From positions 1-44,301 of the forward strand of contig NZ_DASVMI010000002.1 of NCBI RefSeq assembly GCF_036384435.1: a stretch of DNA of 44,301 nt. The letters run 5' to 3'. The stretch's first letter is position 1; every line of letters starts with the position of its first letter. Made by a program: the position numbers and the translations under genes. Positions 24,769 to 33,838 of this stretch are shown here, one piece after another. The notes beneath the pieces were generated by a model, which was given only the letters and a program-made list of their open reading frames with translations, ran no database searches and was not told where the DNA came from. The DNA is from GSA-30 sp036384435. Lineage in GTDB: Bacteria; Pseudomonadota; Gammaproteobacteria; Xanthomonadales; Rhodanobacteraceae.

Positions 24769-25917
24769 TCACCACTCCGCCACGCTTCCATCCTTGTGTC
24801 GCCACAGCGGATTGCGCCAGTCGCCGGCTTGCTGGCTGCGTTCGATTACCAGGGCCTCGTCGATCTCGACACCCAGGCCGGGTTTGTCGAGCGGCTGGAT
24901 ATGGCCTTCGCTCACCGCGAAGTCGTTTTTGTTGACGACATAGTCGAGCAACTCGCCACCCTTGTTGTAATGAATGCCCATGCTCTGCTCTTGCAGCACT
25001 GCATTCCATGACACGAAGTCCACATGCAGGCAGGCGGCGAGGGCGATGGGACCGAGCGGGCAGTGCGGCGCCAGCGCCACATCATAGGCTTCGGCCATCG
25101 CAGCAATCTTGACGCATTCGGTGATGCCGCCGGCATGCGACAGATCGGGTTGCAGGATCGAAATGCCGCCGCCTTCCAACACACGCTTGAACTCGAAGCG
25201 CGAGAACATACGTTCACCCGCGGCCAGCGGAATATGCGTGGCGGCGGCCAGGCGGGGATAATATTCGGCCTGTTCGGCCAACACCGGCTCCTCGATGAAC
25301 AGGGGGCGGTACGGTTCCAGTTCCTTGATCAATGCCTTGGCCATCGGAGCCGCCACGCGGCCATGGAAATCCAGGCCGAATTCGATGCTGGTGCCGAACG
25401 CCTCGCGAATCTCGGCGACGTTGGCCACGGCCGCGTCGATGGCGCGGGCGGAATCGATGACGCCCATTTCCTCGCAACCATTGAGCTTGAACGTATCGAA
25501 GCCCAGCGCCAGGCGTTGGTGGATCTGCGCAATGATATCGGCGGGCCGGTCACCGCCGACCCAGCAATAGGTCTTCATGCGGTCGCGTACCTTGCCACCG
25601 AGCAACTGGTACACCGGTGCGCCAAGCGCTTTGCCCTTGATGTCCCACAGGGCCTGGTCGATACCCGCGATCGCGCTCATGAACACCGCGCCACCGCGAT
25701 AGAAGCCACCGCGATACATCGCTTGCCAAAGATCGTTGATATGCGCTGGATCGCGGCCGACCACCAGTTCGCCCAGCTCGTGAACAGCCGCTTCCACCGT
25801 GCGTGCACGTCCTTCCACCACCGGTTCGCCCCAGCCGACGAGTCCCTCGTCAGTCTCGATTTTCAGGAACATCCAGCGTGGCGGAACGCGATAAGTCGTG
25901 AGCTTGGTGATCTTCAT
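24769..25917 (-). CDS. dgoD: D-galactonate dehydratase
   Basis: 382 residues, enolase superfamily. It converts D-galactonate to 2-dehydro-3-deoxy-D-galactonate. The residues known from E. coli DgoD fall at identical numbers: metal ligands Asp183 (LDFHG), Glu209 (FIEEP) and Glu235 (AAGER), and the acid/base pair His185 and His285 (APHCPLGP), with Glu310. No gaps are needed, so the substrate call is unusually firm. The ATG overlaps the dgoA stop by 4 bp. It is the last gene of the galactose operon. Confidence 0.96.
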   Translation of the reverse strand: MKITKLTTYRVPPRWMFLKIETDEGLVGWGEPVVEGRARTVEAAVHELGELVVGRDPAHINDLWQAMYRGGFYRGGAVFMSAIAGIDQALWDIKGKALGAPVYQLLGGKVRDRMKTYCWVGGDRPADIIAQIHQRLALGFDTFKLNGCEEMGVIDSARAIDAAVANVAEIREAFGTSIEFGLDFHGRVAAPMAKALIKELEPYRPLFIEEPVLAEQAEYYPRLAAATHIPLAAGERMFSRFEFKRVLEGGGISILQPDLSHAGGITECVKIAAMAEAYDVALAPHCPLGPIALAACLHVDFVSWNAVLQEQSMGIHYNKGGELLDYVVNKNDFAVSEGHIQPLDKPGLGVEIDEALVIERSQQAGDWRNPLWRHKDGSVAEW

Positions 25918-26546
25918 GCGTGATGTTGGCGATAGGCTTGAACGAAGGCTTCGGCGCGCTGGCGGGTCAGTTCGGGCGCTTGGCCGGGCTTGTACAGGTC
26001 GCTGCCCAGCCCGGCTCCCTGGCAGCCCGCTTCGAGAAAGGCTCCCAGATTTTCAGGCGTCACGCCACCCACGGCCAGCAAAGGCAGCCCCCTGGGCAGG
26101 ACGGCGCGGATAGCCTTGACGTAAGCCGGGCCGAACGCAGTCGAGGGGAACAGCTTGAGTGATTGCGCGCCCGCTTGCAGCGCGGCGAATGCTTCGGTGG
26201 GCGTGGCGAAGCCGATCGAGGTATAGAGCCCACGCTCTCGGCTGCGCTGGATCACGGCGGTATCGGTATGGGGCGTGACGATCAGCCTCCCGCCAAGGTC
26301 GGCGACACGATCGACTTTCTCGGGGGTCAGCACCGTACCGGCACCCACCAGCGTCTGGGCGCCGAATTCGCGTACGCCATCGGGCAGGCTGCGTTCCCAG
26401 CCCGGCGAATTGAGCGGAATTTCGATGGCATCGAAACCTGCGGCCACCAACTCACGCATGTGAGCGAGCACTTCAGCAGGCTCGATACCTCTCAGGATCG
26501 CCACCAACGGCAACCGGGTAGGCCAGGGTGCGATCTCAGTTGTCAT
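25914..26546 (-). CDS. dgoA: 2-dehydro-3-deoxy-6-phosphogalactonate aldolase
   Basis: 210 residues, class I KDPG/KDPGal aldolase. It cleaves KDPGal to pyruvate and glyceraldehyde 3-phosphate. The signature is LVAILRGIEP at the N-terminus, the proton-relay Glu in AIEIPLNSP, GAGTVLT, and the Schiff-base Lys in SLKLFPSTAFGP. LAVGGVTPENLGAF is the phosphate site. The ATG at 26546 overlaps the end of the SDR gene by 11 bp. Residues upstream of it in the open frame show no family similarity. Context with dgoD and dgoK favours the galactose over the glucose epimer. Confidence 0.95.
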   Translation of the reverse strand: MTTEIAPWPTRLPLVAILRGIEPAEVLAHMRELVAAGFDAIEIPLNSPGWERSLPDGVREFGAQTLVGAGTVLTPEKVDRVADLGGRLIVTPHTDTAVIQRSRERGLYTSIGFATPTEAFAALQAGAQSLKLFPSTAFGPAYVKAIRAVLPRGLPLLAVGGVTPENLGAFLEAGCQGAGLGSDLYKPGQAPELTRQRAEAFVQAYRQHHA

Positions 26547-27354
26547 GATAGAGCTGTGAGCGGCCGCCATCGATCAGGATATCGGCGGCATTGATGAAGC
26601 GGGCTTCGTCACTGGCCAGGAACAACGCGGTGTAGGCCACTTCCTCGGGTTCGCCGATGCGCTTGGTCGGCAGAATCTGCTCCTGACGGTGGCGCTCGGC
26701 GGCCGGATCGGGCGCAGCGGCAAAACCGGCCTCGGCGATCGCGGTGAGGATGAGCCCAGGCGAGATCGAATTCACGCGCACGCCCTGGGCTGCGTACTGG
26801 ATGCCCAGAGCACGTGTCAGGCCGATCAGGCCATGCTTGGCGACCGGGTAGGGGAAGCAGCCTGGAATGATCTTGTGTCCATGCACGGAGGCAATGTTCA
26901 CGACCGAGCCTCGGCGATGTTCGATCATGTGCGGCAATACCGCCTGCGAACAATTCCATACGCCTTTCAGATCCACCTCGAAGCAGCGATGCCATTCCTC
27001 GTCGGTCAGCTTCAGGGGATCGTTGAACACGTTGATGCCGGCATTGTTGACCAGAACGTCGGGTGGCCCGAAGCGTTCGAGCGTGGCATCGACCATGCGG
27101 CGCACGGCATCGACGTCGGTGACATCGGCCTGAAACAGCATGCCATGGTCTTCACCGATCGCGGCCAGGGTGTCGCGTGCCTGCCGGTTATCTTCGAGCA
27201 CGTTCACCACCACGCGCGCGCCATGTTCGGCGAAGAGCCTGGCGGTCGCCGCACCGATGCCTTGCGCGGCACCCGTGACGATGGCGATCTTGCCGGCAAG
27301 GCGTGGCAGCGGGGTAGTGCGAGGATCGGGGCGTGTTGCGGTCATGGGGATCAT
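26536..27354 (-). CDS. SDR-family sugar dehydrogenase (probable D-galactose 1-dehydrogenase)
   Basis: 272 residues from the ATG at 27354. A second ATG at 27345 is equally possible. Classical SDR features are the cofactor motif TGAAQGIG, NNAG, the catalytic Ser in NIASVHG, and Tyr-x3-Lys in YPVAKHG. The end is ILIDGGRS. No other gene in the operon could do the first step of oxidative galactose breakdown, so NAD(P)-dependent oxidation of D-galactose to the lactone is inferred. L-arabinose or D-fucose are other likely substrates of such enzymes. It lies 4 bp after the lactonase stop. Confidence 0.85.
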   Translation of the reverse strand: MIPMTATRPDPRTTPLPRLAGKIAIVTGAAQGIGAATARLFAEHGARVVVNVLEDNRQARDTLAAIGEDHGMLFQADVTDVDAVRRMVDATLERFGPPDVLVNNAGINVFNDPLKLTDEEWHRCFEVDLKGVWNCSQAVLPHMIEHRRGSVVNIASVHGHKIIPGCFPYPVAKHGLIGLTRALGIQYAAQGVRVNSISPGLILTAIAEAGFAAAPDPAAERHRQEQILPTKRIGEPEEVAYTALFLASDEARFINAADILIDGGRSQLYHDN

Positions 27355-27358
27355 CTCG

Positions 27359-28249
27359 TCAGGCAGTTCGGCCGTAGCGGCTTTCGGGCAAGCCGCGTCC
27401 ACGTGGAGCTTCCAGCGTAAATACTGCGCCGTGCAGAGGATGTCGCTCGCGCTCTGCCGCATCGATACCGTCGTGGGCCGAGGTGATGGCGAGTCGGTCC
27501 AATCCGGTCCCCATGAAGCTGATACAGCTTGGCTGGCTGGCCGGCATCATGATCACCGTATCGACGCGCCCATCCGGCGCATAACGCACCACGCGCGAAG
27601 CTCCCCATTCGGCGTTCCACAGGAAGCCTTCGGCGTCCACCGTGGATCCATCGGGTGTGCCGAACTGCGCGGGAACCTCAGTAAAAACCCGGATGCGATC
27701 GACCTCGCCACTCGCGCCGTCGTAATCGCAGGCCATGATCTGCCGTGTTGGTGTATCGCAGAAATACATGGTGTTGCCATCGGGACTGAAACAGATGCTG
27801 TTGGTGATCGCCGCGCGGGGTAGGGCCATGCGTGAAAGCACGCCGTCGGCGCTATAGCGGTAGAACGAGGCAATGCGCTCGCTGCCATGTTCGTTGATGC
27901 TGCCGAAGATGAAGTTGCCATGGCGATCGCAGCGGCCGTCATTGCTGCGCGTGTCTGGCAGGCCGGGTTCGATGTCGGCCAGGGGTTCCATCGCACCGTT
28001 GCGCAGATCGAACATCACCAGCTGTTTCTCCAGCGCCAGTAGCAGGCGATCGGGATCCTGTGTCAGGGCCATGCAACCCAGTCGGGCCGGCAACGCCCAG
28101 TGGCGGGTGGAGCGATCGACCGGGTCGCACTGCCATAACGTGGACGCGAGGATATCCGTCCAGCGCAGCACGCCTTGGCGATCATCCCAGACGATGCCTT
28201 CGCCCAGGGCATGTCGTGTGTCGGTGAGAGCTCGGATGCTGGCGGACAT
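27359..28249 (-). CDS. SMP-30/gluconolactonase-family sugar lactonase
   Basis: 296 residues, six-bladed beta-propeller of the SMP-30/LRE family, which opens aldonolactones. Metal-site regions are visible: the N-terminal Glu in HALGEGIVWDD, Asn/Asp in TRSNDGRCDRHGNF, Asn in ITNSICFSPDGNT and Asp in DGSTVDAEGFLW. It would hydrolyse galactonolactone to galactonate between the SDR and DgoD steps. The start codon overlaps the permease stop by one base (TGATG). Confidence 0.92.
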   Translation of the reverse strand: MSASIRALTDTRHALGEGIVWDDRQGVLRWTDILASTLWQCDPVDRSTRHWALPARLGCMALTQDPDRLLLALEKQLVMFDLRNGAMEPLADIEPGLPDTRSNDGRCDRHGNFIFGSINEHGSERIASFYRYSADGVLSRMALPRAAITNSICFSPDGNTMYFCDTPTRQIMACDYDGASGEVDRIRVFTEVPAQFGTPDGSTVDAEGFLWNAEWGASRVVRYAPDGRVDTVIMMPASQPSCISFMGTGLDRLAITSAHDGIDAAERERHPLHGAVFTLEAPRGRGLPESRYGRTA

Positions 28250-29238
28250 CAGCGTGCCGCCTGCCGGTTCTTGAGCTGGTCGACCAGCACTGCCGCCAGC
28301 AGGATCGCCCCGCGCACCACATACTGGTAGAAAGTATCGATATTCATCAGGTTCATGGCGTTCTGCACGGTGCCCATGATCAGCACGCCGACCAGGACTC
28401 CGCTGATGGTAGCGCGGCCGCCGGCAAGCGATACGCCGCCAAGTACGCAGGCGGAGATCACATCGAGTTCGAAACCTTCGCCAGCATTGGGCTGGCCGCT
28501 GGTGATGCGCGAGGCAAGGATCACGCCGGCGAAAGCGGCGATCACGCCCTGGATCAGGAAGATCACGATACGCGTGCGGTCCACCGCCACGCCAGCCAGG
28601 CGCACGGCTTCAGGATTGCCGCCTATGGCCAGTGTATTGCGACCGTAAGCGGTCTTGTTGAGCATCACACCGAATACCACGAAGCACAGCGCGGTGATCC
28701 ATACGGGAATCGGCAGGCCAAGCAGCATCTGCGTACCCAGCACATAGAACGCCTCGTTGGCCACACCCACCGCCTGTCCCTTGGAGGCAAGGAACGCCAG
28801 GCCGCGAACGATTTCCATCATCGCCAGCGTGGTGATCAACGCGTTGATCTTGAGCTTGGCGATGATGGCGCCGTTGATGAAGCCGATCACCGCGCCAGCA
28901 ACCAGACTGGCGAGCAGGCCGAGTGTCACGCTGCCGGTGGCGTTGGCGACCATGGCACAGGTCACGCCGGCGAAGGCGACCGTGGAGCCCACGGAAAGAT
29001 CGAAGTCGCGCGAGGCGAGGCAGAACATCATGGTGCAAGCCACCATGCCGATCTGCGATACCGACAAGGCCACGCTGACGATGTTGTCCCAGGAAAAGAA
29101 ATACTGCACGGTGCCGCTGAGCACAGCGAACAGCACGATGAAGATCAGCACCAGGCTGTAGTCGTCGATCGCGTTGCGCAGCCAGGATGGTTGCGTGGCA
29201 CCGGGGGCGGGAGAAACGGCGGGAGAAGTCTGCGACAT
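28249..29238 (-). CDS. araH: Sugar ABC transporter permease (AraH-like)
   Basis: 329 residues, BPD_transp_2 family. It forms the membrane channel of a pentose/hexose ABC importer. About ten hydrophobic segments are seen, with the family blocks SRDFDLSVGSTVAFAGV, GFINGAIIAKLKINALITTL, KTAYGRNTLAIGGNPEAVRL and GVLVGVLIMGTVQNAMNLM. The ATG at 29238 has GCAGGAAC upstream. The open frame before it overlaps the ATPase gene and is not conserved. The N-terminal 20 residues are Ser/Pro-rich and cytoplasmic. Confidence 0.93.
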   Translation of the reverse strand: MSQTSPAVSPAPGATQPSWLRNAIDDYSLVLIFIVLFAVLSGTVQYFFSWDNIVSVALSVSQIGMVACTMMFCLASRDFDLSVGSTVAFAGVTCAMVANATGSVTLGLLASLVAGAVIGFINGAIIAKLKINALITTLAMMEIVRGLAFLASKGQAVGVANEAFYVLGTQMLLGLPIPVWITALCFVVFGVMLNKTAYGRNTLAIGGNPEAVRLAGVAVDRTRIVIFLIQGVIAAFAGVILASRITSGQPNAGEGFELDVISACVLGGVSLAGGRATISGVLVGVLIMGTVQNAMNLMNIDTFYQYVVRGAILLAAVLVDQLKNRQAAR

Positions 29239-29246
29239 GGCTCGAT

Positions 29247-30785
29247 TTAGTTCCTGCGCTGGTTCGCCTTGGGAGCGCCTTCGGGAAGCGCGCATGCAAG
29301 GACGTTTTCTTCGTTGGCCTGGTCACGTGCGAACTGCCCCGCGATACGGCCATTGCACATCACCACGATGCGGTCGGAAACACCGAGCACCTCGGGCAGC
29401 TCGCTCGATACCATAACGATGGCGACGCCACGTTCGGCCAGGGCGTAAAGCACGTTGTAGATGTCGTTCTTGGCACCTACGTCGATGCCGCGCGTGGGCT
29501 CATCGACGATCAGTACGCGCAGGTCGCCTTCGGCCAGCCAGCGAGCGAGGATGGCCTTTTGCTGGTTGCCACCTGACAGCAGTCGGATTTCCTGACGTCG
29601 ATTGGGCGTACGAATGGACAGTCGCTTGATGAAGTCATCGGCGGTGTGCGCCTCGACGGCTTCATTGACGAACAGGCCGGCACGCAAGTGGTTCCTGCGT
29701 GTGCTGATGTTGATATTCTCGGCGACCGAGCGCACGCCGACGATGCCGTCTTCCTTGCGATCTTCGGGACAGAACATCAGGCCCGCGCGAATCGAGGCGC
29801 GCACATCGGTGGCGGCCAGCGGCTTGCCATCGATCGCGACGCTGCCGCCCAAACGCCGATCTGCGCCATAGACCACGCGCATCGTTTCGCTGCGCCCAGC
29901 GCCGACCAGACCAAAGAAACCGACGATTTCGCCCGCGCGTACGTTGAATTGCACCGGCGAGGGAATCTTGTGGCCGGTCACGTCGCGCACATCCAGACGG
30001 ATCTGGCCCAGTTCACGCGGCCGATAGCCGAAGATGTCATCGAGCTGGCGCCCAACCATGCGCTGCACGAGCGTTTCCCGCGTTACCCCATCAAGGGAGT
30101 CGAAGCTGGCGATCTTGCGCCCGTCACGAAATACGGTGGCCGCATCGCACAGCTCAAAGATTTCATCCAGGCGATGGGAGATGTAGATCATTGCCTTGCC
30201 CTGTGCGCGCAGGTCGCGCACCAGGCGAAACAGCACCTCGGTCTCACGATGAGACAGCGAACTGGTGGGCTCATCCAACGCAAGTATGCGGGCATCGCGC
30301 AAGATTGCCTTGCAGATCTCCACCATCTGCCTCTGACCGATCGATATCTGGCGCATCTTCGCGCGCGGGTCCAGGTCCACGCCGAGCGCTTCGAGTTTTT
30401 CGCGTACCCATGCCAGGGCCTGCCTGCGCTGCACGAAGCCCATGCGGGTCGGCAGGCGGCCAAGCAGCAGGTTTTCCATCACCGACAGGTCCGGCACGTA
30501 TTGCAGTTCCTGGTGAATGATCGCCACGCCAGCCTCGATAGCATCGGCGGCCGAGCGGAACTGGCGCGGCTGGCCACCGATCACCAGGCGGCCTTCGTCC
30601 GGTGCGTATTCGCCACCGAGGATCTTCATTGTGGTCGATTTGCCGGCACCATTTTCACCGAGCAGGCCATGCACGCTTCCAGCGTGCACGGCGAAGCTTA
30701 CGTCCGACAGCGCGCGCACGCCCGGAAACGTCTTGCCGATCGCGTCGAACTGAAGATAAGGCGCAGCACTTTGCTCGGCGATCAT
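29247..30785 (-). CDS. araG: Sugar ABC transporter ATP-binding protein (AraG-like)
   Basis: 512 residues with two fused nucleotide-binding domains, as in AraG/RbsA/MglA. The first has Walker A GENGAGKSTTMK, signature ISIGQRQMVEI and Walker B LALDEPTSSL. The second has a degenerate Walker A (VGAGRSETMR), signature LLSGGNQQKAIL and LIVDEPTRGIDVG. The asymmetry is normal for the family. The ATG at 30785 follows the AraF stop by 7 bp. Confidence 0.95.
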   Translation of the reverse strand: MIAEQSAAPYLQFDAIGKTFPGVRALSDVSFAVHAGSVHGLLGENGAGKSTTMKILGGEYAPDEGRLVIGGQPRQFRSAADAIEAGVAIIHQELQYVPDLSVMENLLLGRLPTRMGFVQRRQALAWVREKLEALGVDLDPRAKMRQISIGQRQMVEICKAILRDARILALDEPTSSLSHRETEVLFRLVRDLRAQGKAMIYISHRLDEIFELCDAATVFRDGRKIASFDSLDGVTRETLVQRMVGRQLDDIFGYRPRELGQIRLDVRDVTGHKIPSPVQFNVRAGEIVGFFGLVGAGRSETMRVVYGADRRLGGSVAIDGKPLAATDVRASIRAGLMFCPEDRKEDGIVGVRSVAENINISTRRNHLRAGLFVNEAVEAHTADDFIKRLSIRTPNRRQEIRLLSGGNQQKAILARWLAEGDLRVLIVDEPTRGIDVGAKNDIYNVLYALAERGVAIVMVSSELPEVLGVSDRIVVMCNGRIAGQFARDQANEENVLACALPEGAPKANQRRN

Positions 30786-30792
30786 CGTCGTC

Positions 30793-31782
30793 TCATAGCC
30801 CCATGGCTTTGCGCACGGCGCTGGCGTTGTCACGCGTGATCAGGCGGCCATCGGTAAGCGTGATCATCGGGGGTTCCTTGCCGTTCTTGATCCAGTCGTA
30901 CATCTGCAGCGACGTCTCATAGCCGTGGCGCTTGGGACTGATCAGGATCGATCCGTAGAAGCCGGTCGGTTGTGGCTTGGCAAATTCGTTGAGAGCCGAA
31001 TTGCTGCCGCCGATGCCCACGCCGACCATGTTCGCAGCCGCGACGCCACGGCCTTCAGCCGCGCGTACTGCGCCTAGCACGGCCTCGTCGTTCATGCCGA
31101 AGGCCACCCAGTGCTTGAACTGCGGATGCTGGGTGATGGCAATGTTCGCGGCGTTGAACGCATTTTCCGTGTCGGACTTTGCTTGAGGTGCGTTGAAGAT
31201 ATTGGCCTTGGGAAATCCGCTTGCCAGCAATGCCTCGACCGCGCCGTCGTCGCGATCACGCGCGGTCGGCAGCTGATCGAACGAAACGCGCAATGCGCCG
31301 ACTTCCGTCGGATTCCAGCCTCGGGACTTGATCTGCTCGGCGATTGCCTGGCCAACTTGCTTGCCGATGTTGATCGCGGAAATGCCGGTGTACGGCACCC
31401 CTTCGATGGGCTTGCCATTGCCGTCGACCAGGCGATCATCCACGGTCATCAACTTGAGGCGATTGATACGTGCCTTGGCCACGATCGACGGGCCAAGTTT
31501 TACGTCCGGTGCGCAGATGATGAATCCCTGGGCGTGCTGAACCTTGAGATTGTCGATGGCGTTGAGCACTTTGTCGCCATTCTCGGCGCCGATCTTGACC
31601 AGCTCGAAGCCCTTTTCCTTGGCCGCTTGCTCGGCGAAACGCCACTCGTCGCGGAACCACGGTTCTTCCGGTTGCTTGACCACGAAACCGATCTTGACAG
31701 GATCATCCGCGAAGGCCGGTGCGCTGGCCATGGCGAGCGCGATGGCGATGGCATGAAAGACGTGTGTGAGTTTGCGGTTCAT
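30793..31782 (-). CDS. araF: Periplasmic sugar-binding protein (AraF-like)
   Basis: 329 residues with a cleaved signal peptide (ending APAFADDP). It is a type 1 periplasmic binding fold close to L-arabinose-binding protein: VKIGFVVKQPEEPWFRDEW, APDVKLGPSIV, MTVDDRL, WVAFGMNDEAVLGAVRA and GIGGSNSALNEF. AraF binds L-arabinose and also D-galactose and D-fucose, which fits the downstream galactonate genes. The start is well marked (GAGGAAGGA before the ATG at 31782). It lies about 60 bp after dgoK. Confidence 0.93.
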   Translation of the reverse strand: MNRKLTHVFHAIAIALAMASAPAFADDPVKIGFVVKQPEEPWFRDEWRFAEQAAKEKGFELVKIGAENGDKVLNAIDNLKVQHAQGFIICAPDVKLGPSIVAKARINRLKLMTVDDRLVDGNGKPIEGVPYTGISAINIGKQVGQAIAEQIKSRGWNPTEVGALRVSFDQLPTARDRDDGAVEALLASGFPKANIFNAPQAKSDTENAFNAANIAITQHPQFKHWVAFGMNDEAVLGAVRAAEGRGVAAANMVGVGIGGSNSALNEFAKPQPTGFYGSILISPKRHGYETSLQMYDWIKNGKEPPMITLTDGRLITRDNASAVRKAMGL

Positions 31783-31843
31783 CGTTCCTTCCTCAAGGAA
31801 AGCCGGGCGAGCTGGCATGGCGTGGGGACATGTCTTGGCATGG

Positions 31844-32863
31844 TCAGGCGCGTTCGTGTGCATCGGCGGCGACCAGGCCTCGCTCACGCGCCACGGCGAT
31901 GGCGCCGCGTCCGGCAAGGTTGGCCTGTTGCCGGTCATCGAGTACGGTGACTTGGCCGGAGAAGAAATCGTCGCCTTGCACGAGCAACGCGATCGCCTCG
32001 CGCAGAATGGCCTTGCCACTGATGACGAAACGCACGCCGGGCATGACCTCGATCGCGCTGGAGTTCTTCAGGGTCAAGAGGTCCGAGCCAAGCACTGCGC
32101 CTAGCAGGAAGTTGGCGCGTGCATTGGCATCGTAGACGGTGAATTGATCGAGGATGCGCACGCTGAAGCACGCACGCCCCAGGCCAATCTGCTTGGCCGA
32201 ACGCGCGCCGGCCAGCAGCATGTCCGCATCGATGCGTTCGGCGAATCCGCCCCCCAGCGAACTGGCCAGTATCGTCTCGTGCGATATCACATGCAGCAAT
32301 TCGCCGGCCAGAGTGGTCACGCAGCCGGTGATGCGCTGAGAGGCGTCCAGGCTGACGAACTTCGAATGGGAGCCCGGCAACACGATGACTGCCGGTTCGG
32401 TCAGGCGCAGGCACTGCACGATGGCGAAGCTCTCGGTCTCCTCGCCGCGCATCATGTCCATCGCTTCGCTGTTGTGCAGGCCGATGTGGTCCACCGCGTT
32501 GCGCACGCCCGGCACGAACCAGATCGGTTGTTGCCAGACTTCGTCGATGGTCGATTCGCGCATGGCGCCTGCCAGCGCCTGGATGGCTACCGGCGCCTTG
32601 ACGTGCGGAATTTCGCACAGGCCCATGTTCGAGGTGATCATGCCTGAGGCAAGTACGCGGTCGATGTCGTTTGCCTCAAGCTGCGCGGCCTGCAAAGTCT
32701 CCTGCAGGGTTTCGCGCACGGCAGCCTCCAGGCGTGCGCGGCTACCGGTGATGGCGGTGTCGCGCACGCCGACCTGGCGCGCGGCGTGTGCCACGACCTC
32801 GCCGTCGTGCCAGAGGCAGACGCGGGTATTGGTGGTGCCGGTATCGATCGTGAGGATATTCAT
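31844..32863 (-). CDS. dgoK: 2-dehydro-3-deoxygalactonokinase
   Basis: 339 residues. DgoK phosphorylates 2-dehydro-3-deoxygalactonate at O6 for DgoA. It begins with the acetate/sugar-kinase-type phosphate loop MNILTIDTGTTNTRVCLW. Further family blocks are ASGMITSNMGLCEIPHV, FVPGVRN, MRGEETE, VVLPGSHSKFV (here IVLPGSHSKFV) and GVRFVISGKAILREA. The ATG at 32863 is the first of the operon and follows a GTGAGGA sequence. An earlier in-frame ATG at 32947 would run into the operator region. Confidence 0.95.
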   Translation of the reverse strand: MNILTIDTGTTNTRVCLWHDGEVVAHAARQVGVRDTAITGSRARLEAAVRETLQETLQAAQLEANDIDRVLASGMITSNMGLCEIPHVKAPVAIQALAGAMRESTIDEVWQQPIWFVPGVRNAVDHIGLHNSEAMDMMRGEETESFAIVQCLRLTEPAVIVLPGSHSKFVSLDASQRITGCVTTLAGELLHVISHETILASSLGGGFAERIDADMLLAGARSAKQIGLGRACFSVRILDQFTVYDANARANFLLGAVLGSDLLTLKNSSAIEVMPGVRFVISGKAILREAIALLVQGDDFFSGQVTVLDDRQQANLAGRGAIAVARERGLVAADAHERA

Positions 32864-32922
32864 GCGCAACTGAGCGGTTGGATCGATCAGGATTGTTGGC
32901 GGCGCGCGCGAACGTGGCAAAC

Positions 32923-32956
32923 TAGAAATTCGCCGGGGTTTCCCCAAGTTTTTCTA
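32923..32956. promoter_or_regulatory. Dyad operator candidate between dgoK and the LysR gene
   Basis: TAGAAA (32923-32928) and TTTCTA (32951-32956) are placed symmetrically around GGGGTTTCCCC (32935-32945). The two dyads share the same centre within half a base. It occupies the 105-bp divergent space, 13 bp before the regulator start, where an autoregulating LysR protein would bind. Confidence 0.55.
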
Positions 32957-32968
32957 AACGAGCTTGCC

Positions 32969-33838
32969 ATGAAGCGCTCACTCCCCCTCAATGCACTGCG
33001 TGTCTTTCAGGTTGCAGCGCAGCATCTGAGCTTCACGAAAGCCTCGGAAGAATTGTCGTTGACCGCGGCAGCGGTCAGCCAACAGGTGAAATTGCTGGAG
33101 CAGCATTTGGGGATGGCGCTCTTTGTGCGAAGCAACAATAAACTCAGCCTCACACCAGCCGGCGAGCGCTATTTCCCGCGTGTACGTGAGGCTTTTCGTG
33201 CGTTGCAACACGCCACCGCCCAGTTGCTGGACCAGAAATTCTCCCTGCGCGTGGCTGTGCCCGCGACCTTTGGCACCAAATGGCTGGTGCCCCGGTTGTT
33301 CCGTTTCTTCGGCAAGCACCCGGATATCGACGTGGCGGTACTGACCGAAGCGCAACTGGAGGCGGGTGCCTGGGACATCGCCATTGAGGAACGCGCTGGG
33401 GAGGAGGGTCCCCATGTGCTGGTGGCTACCGATTACGTTCCCGTGTGCGGCCCGGTGCTTGCATCCCAACTGACCCAGCCTTCAGATCTCAATGCCGTGA
33501 CGCTTCTCTACGAGAGATCCGGTCGCCGCAGCGCGATCGCGCCGGACTGGAACGCCTGGATGGCGCACGCGGGTGCGGTGCTGGCCGATACCACGCGCGA
33601 ACTGGGGCTCGGCGATGGCACGATGATGTTGCAGGCAGCCATCGAAGGGCAGGGCGTGGCGCTGGCACAGCGCTTGCTGATCGCCTATGACGTGGCGGCG
33701 GGGCGCCTGGTCGAACCCTTCGCCGCGTCAACACCGTGGCGTCACGCATATCATCTGACGGTGGCGCAGGGCGTTGCCGACAGGAGTGAGGTCAGCATTT
33801 TCTGCGAGTGGTTGCGTGCCGAAGTGCTAGCCAGTTGA
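32969..33838 (+). CDS. LysR-family transcriptional regulator (GcvA-like)
   Basis: 289 residues. The N-terminal winged helix-turn-helix (LNALRVFQVAAQHLSFTKAS, then LTAAAVSQQVKLLEQHLG) is of the GcvA type. The effector-binding domain starts at about 90 (LRVAVPATFGTKWLVPRL) and ends in CEWLRAEV. Divergent placement next to dgoK makes it the likely regulator of the galactose operon, in place of the GntR-type DgoR of enterics. The ATG at 32969 fits the conserved start MKRSLPLNALR. The inducer is unknown. Confidence 0.93.
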   Translation: MKRSLPLNALRVFQVAAQHLSFTKASEELSLTAAAVSQQVKLLEQHLGMALFVRSNNKLSLTPAGERYFPRVREAFRALQHATAQLLDQKFSLRVAVPATFGTKWLVPRLFRFFGKHPDIDVAVLTEAQLEAGAWDIAIEERAGEEGPHVLVATDYVPVCGPVLASQLTQPSDLNAVTLLYERSGRRSAIAPDWNAWMAHAGAVLADTTRELGLGDGTMMLQAAIEGQGVALAQRLLIAYDVAAGRLVEPFAASTPWRHAYHLTVAQGVADRSEVSIFCEWLRAEVLAS

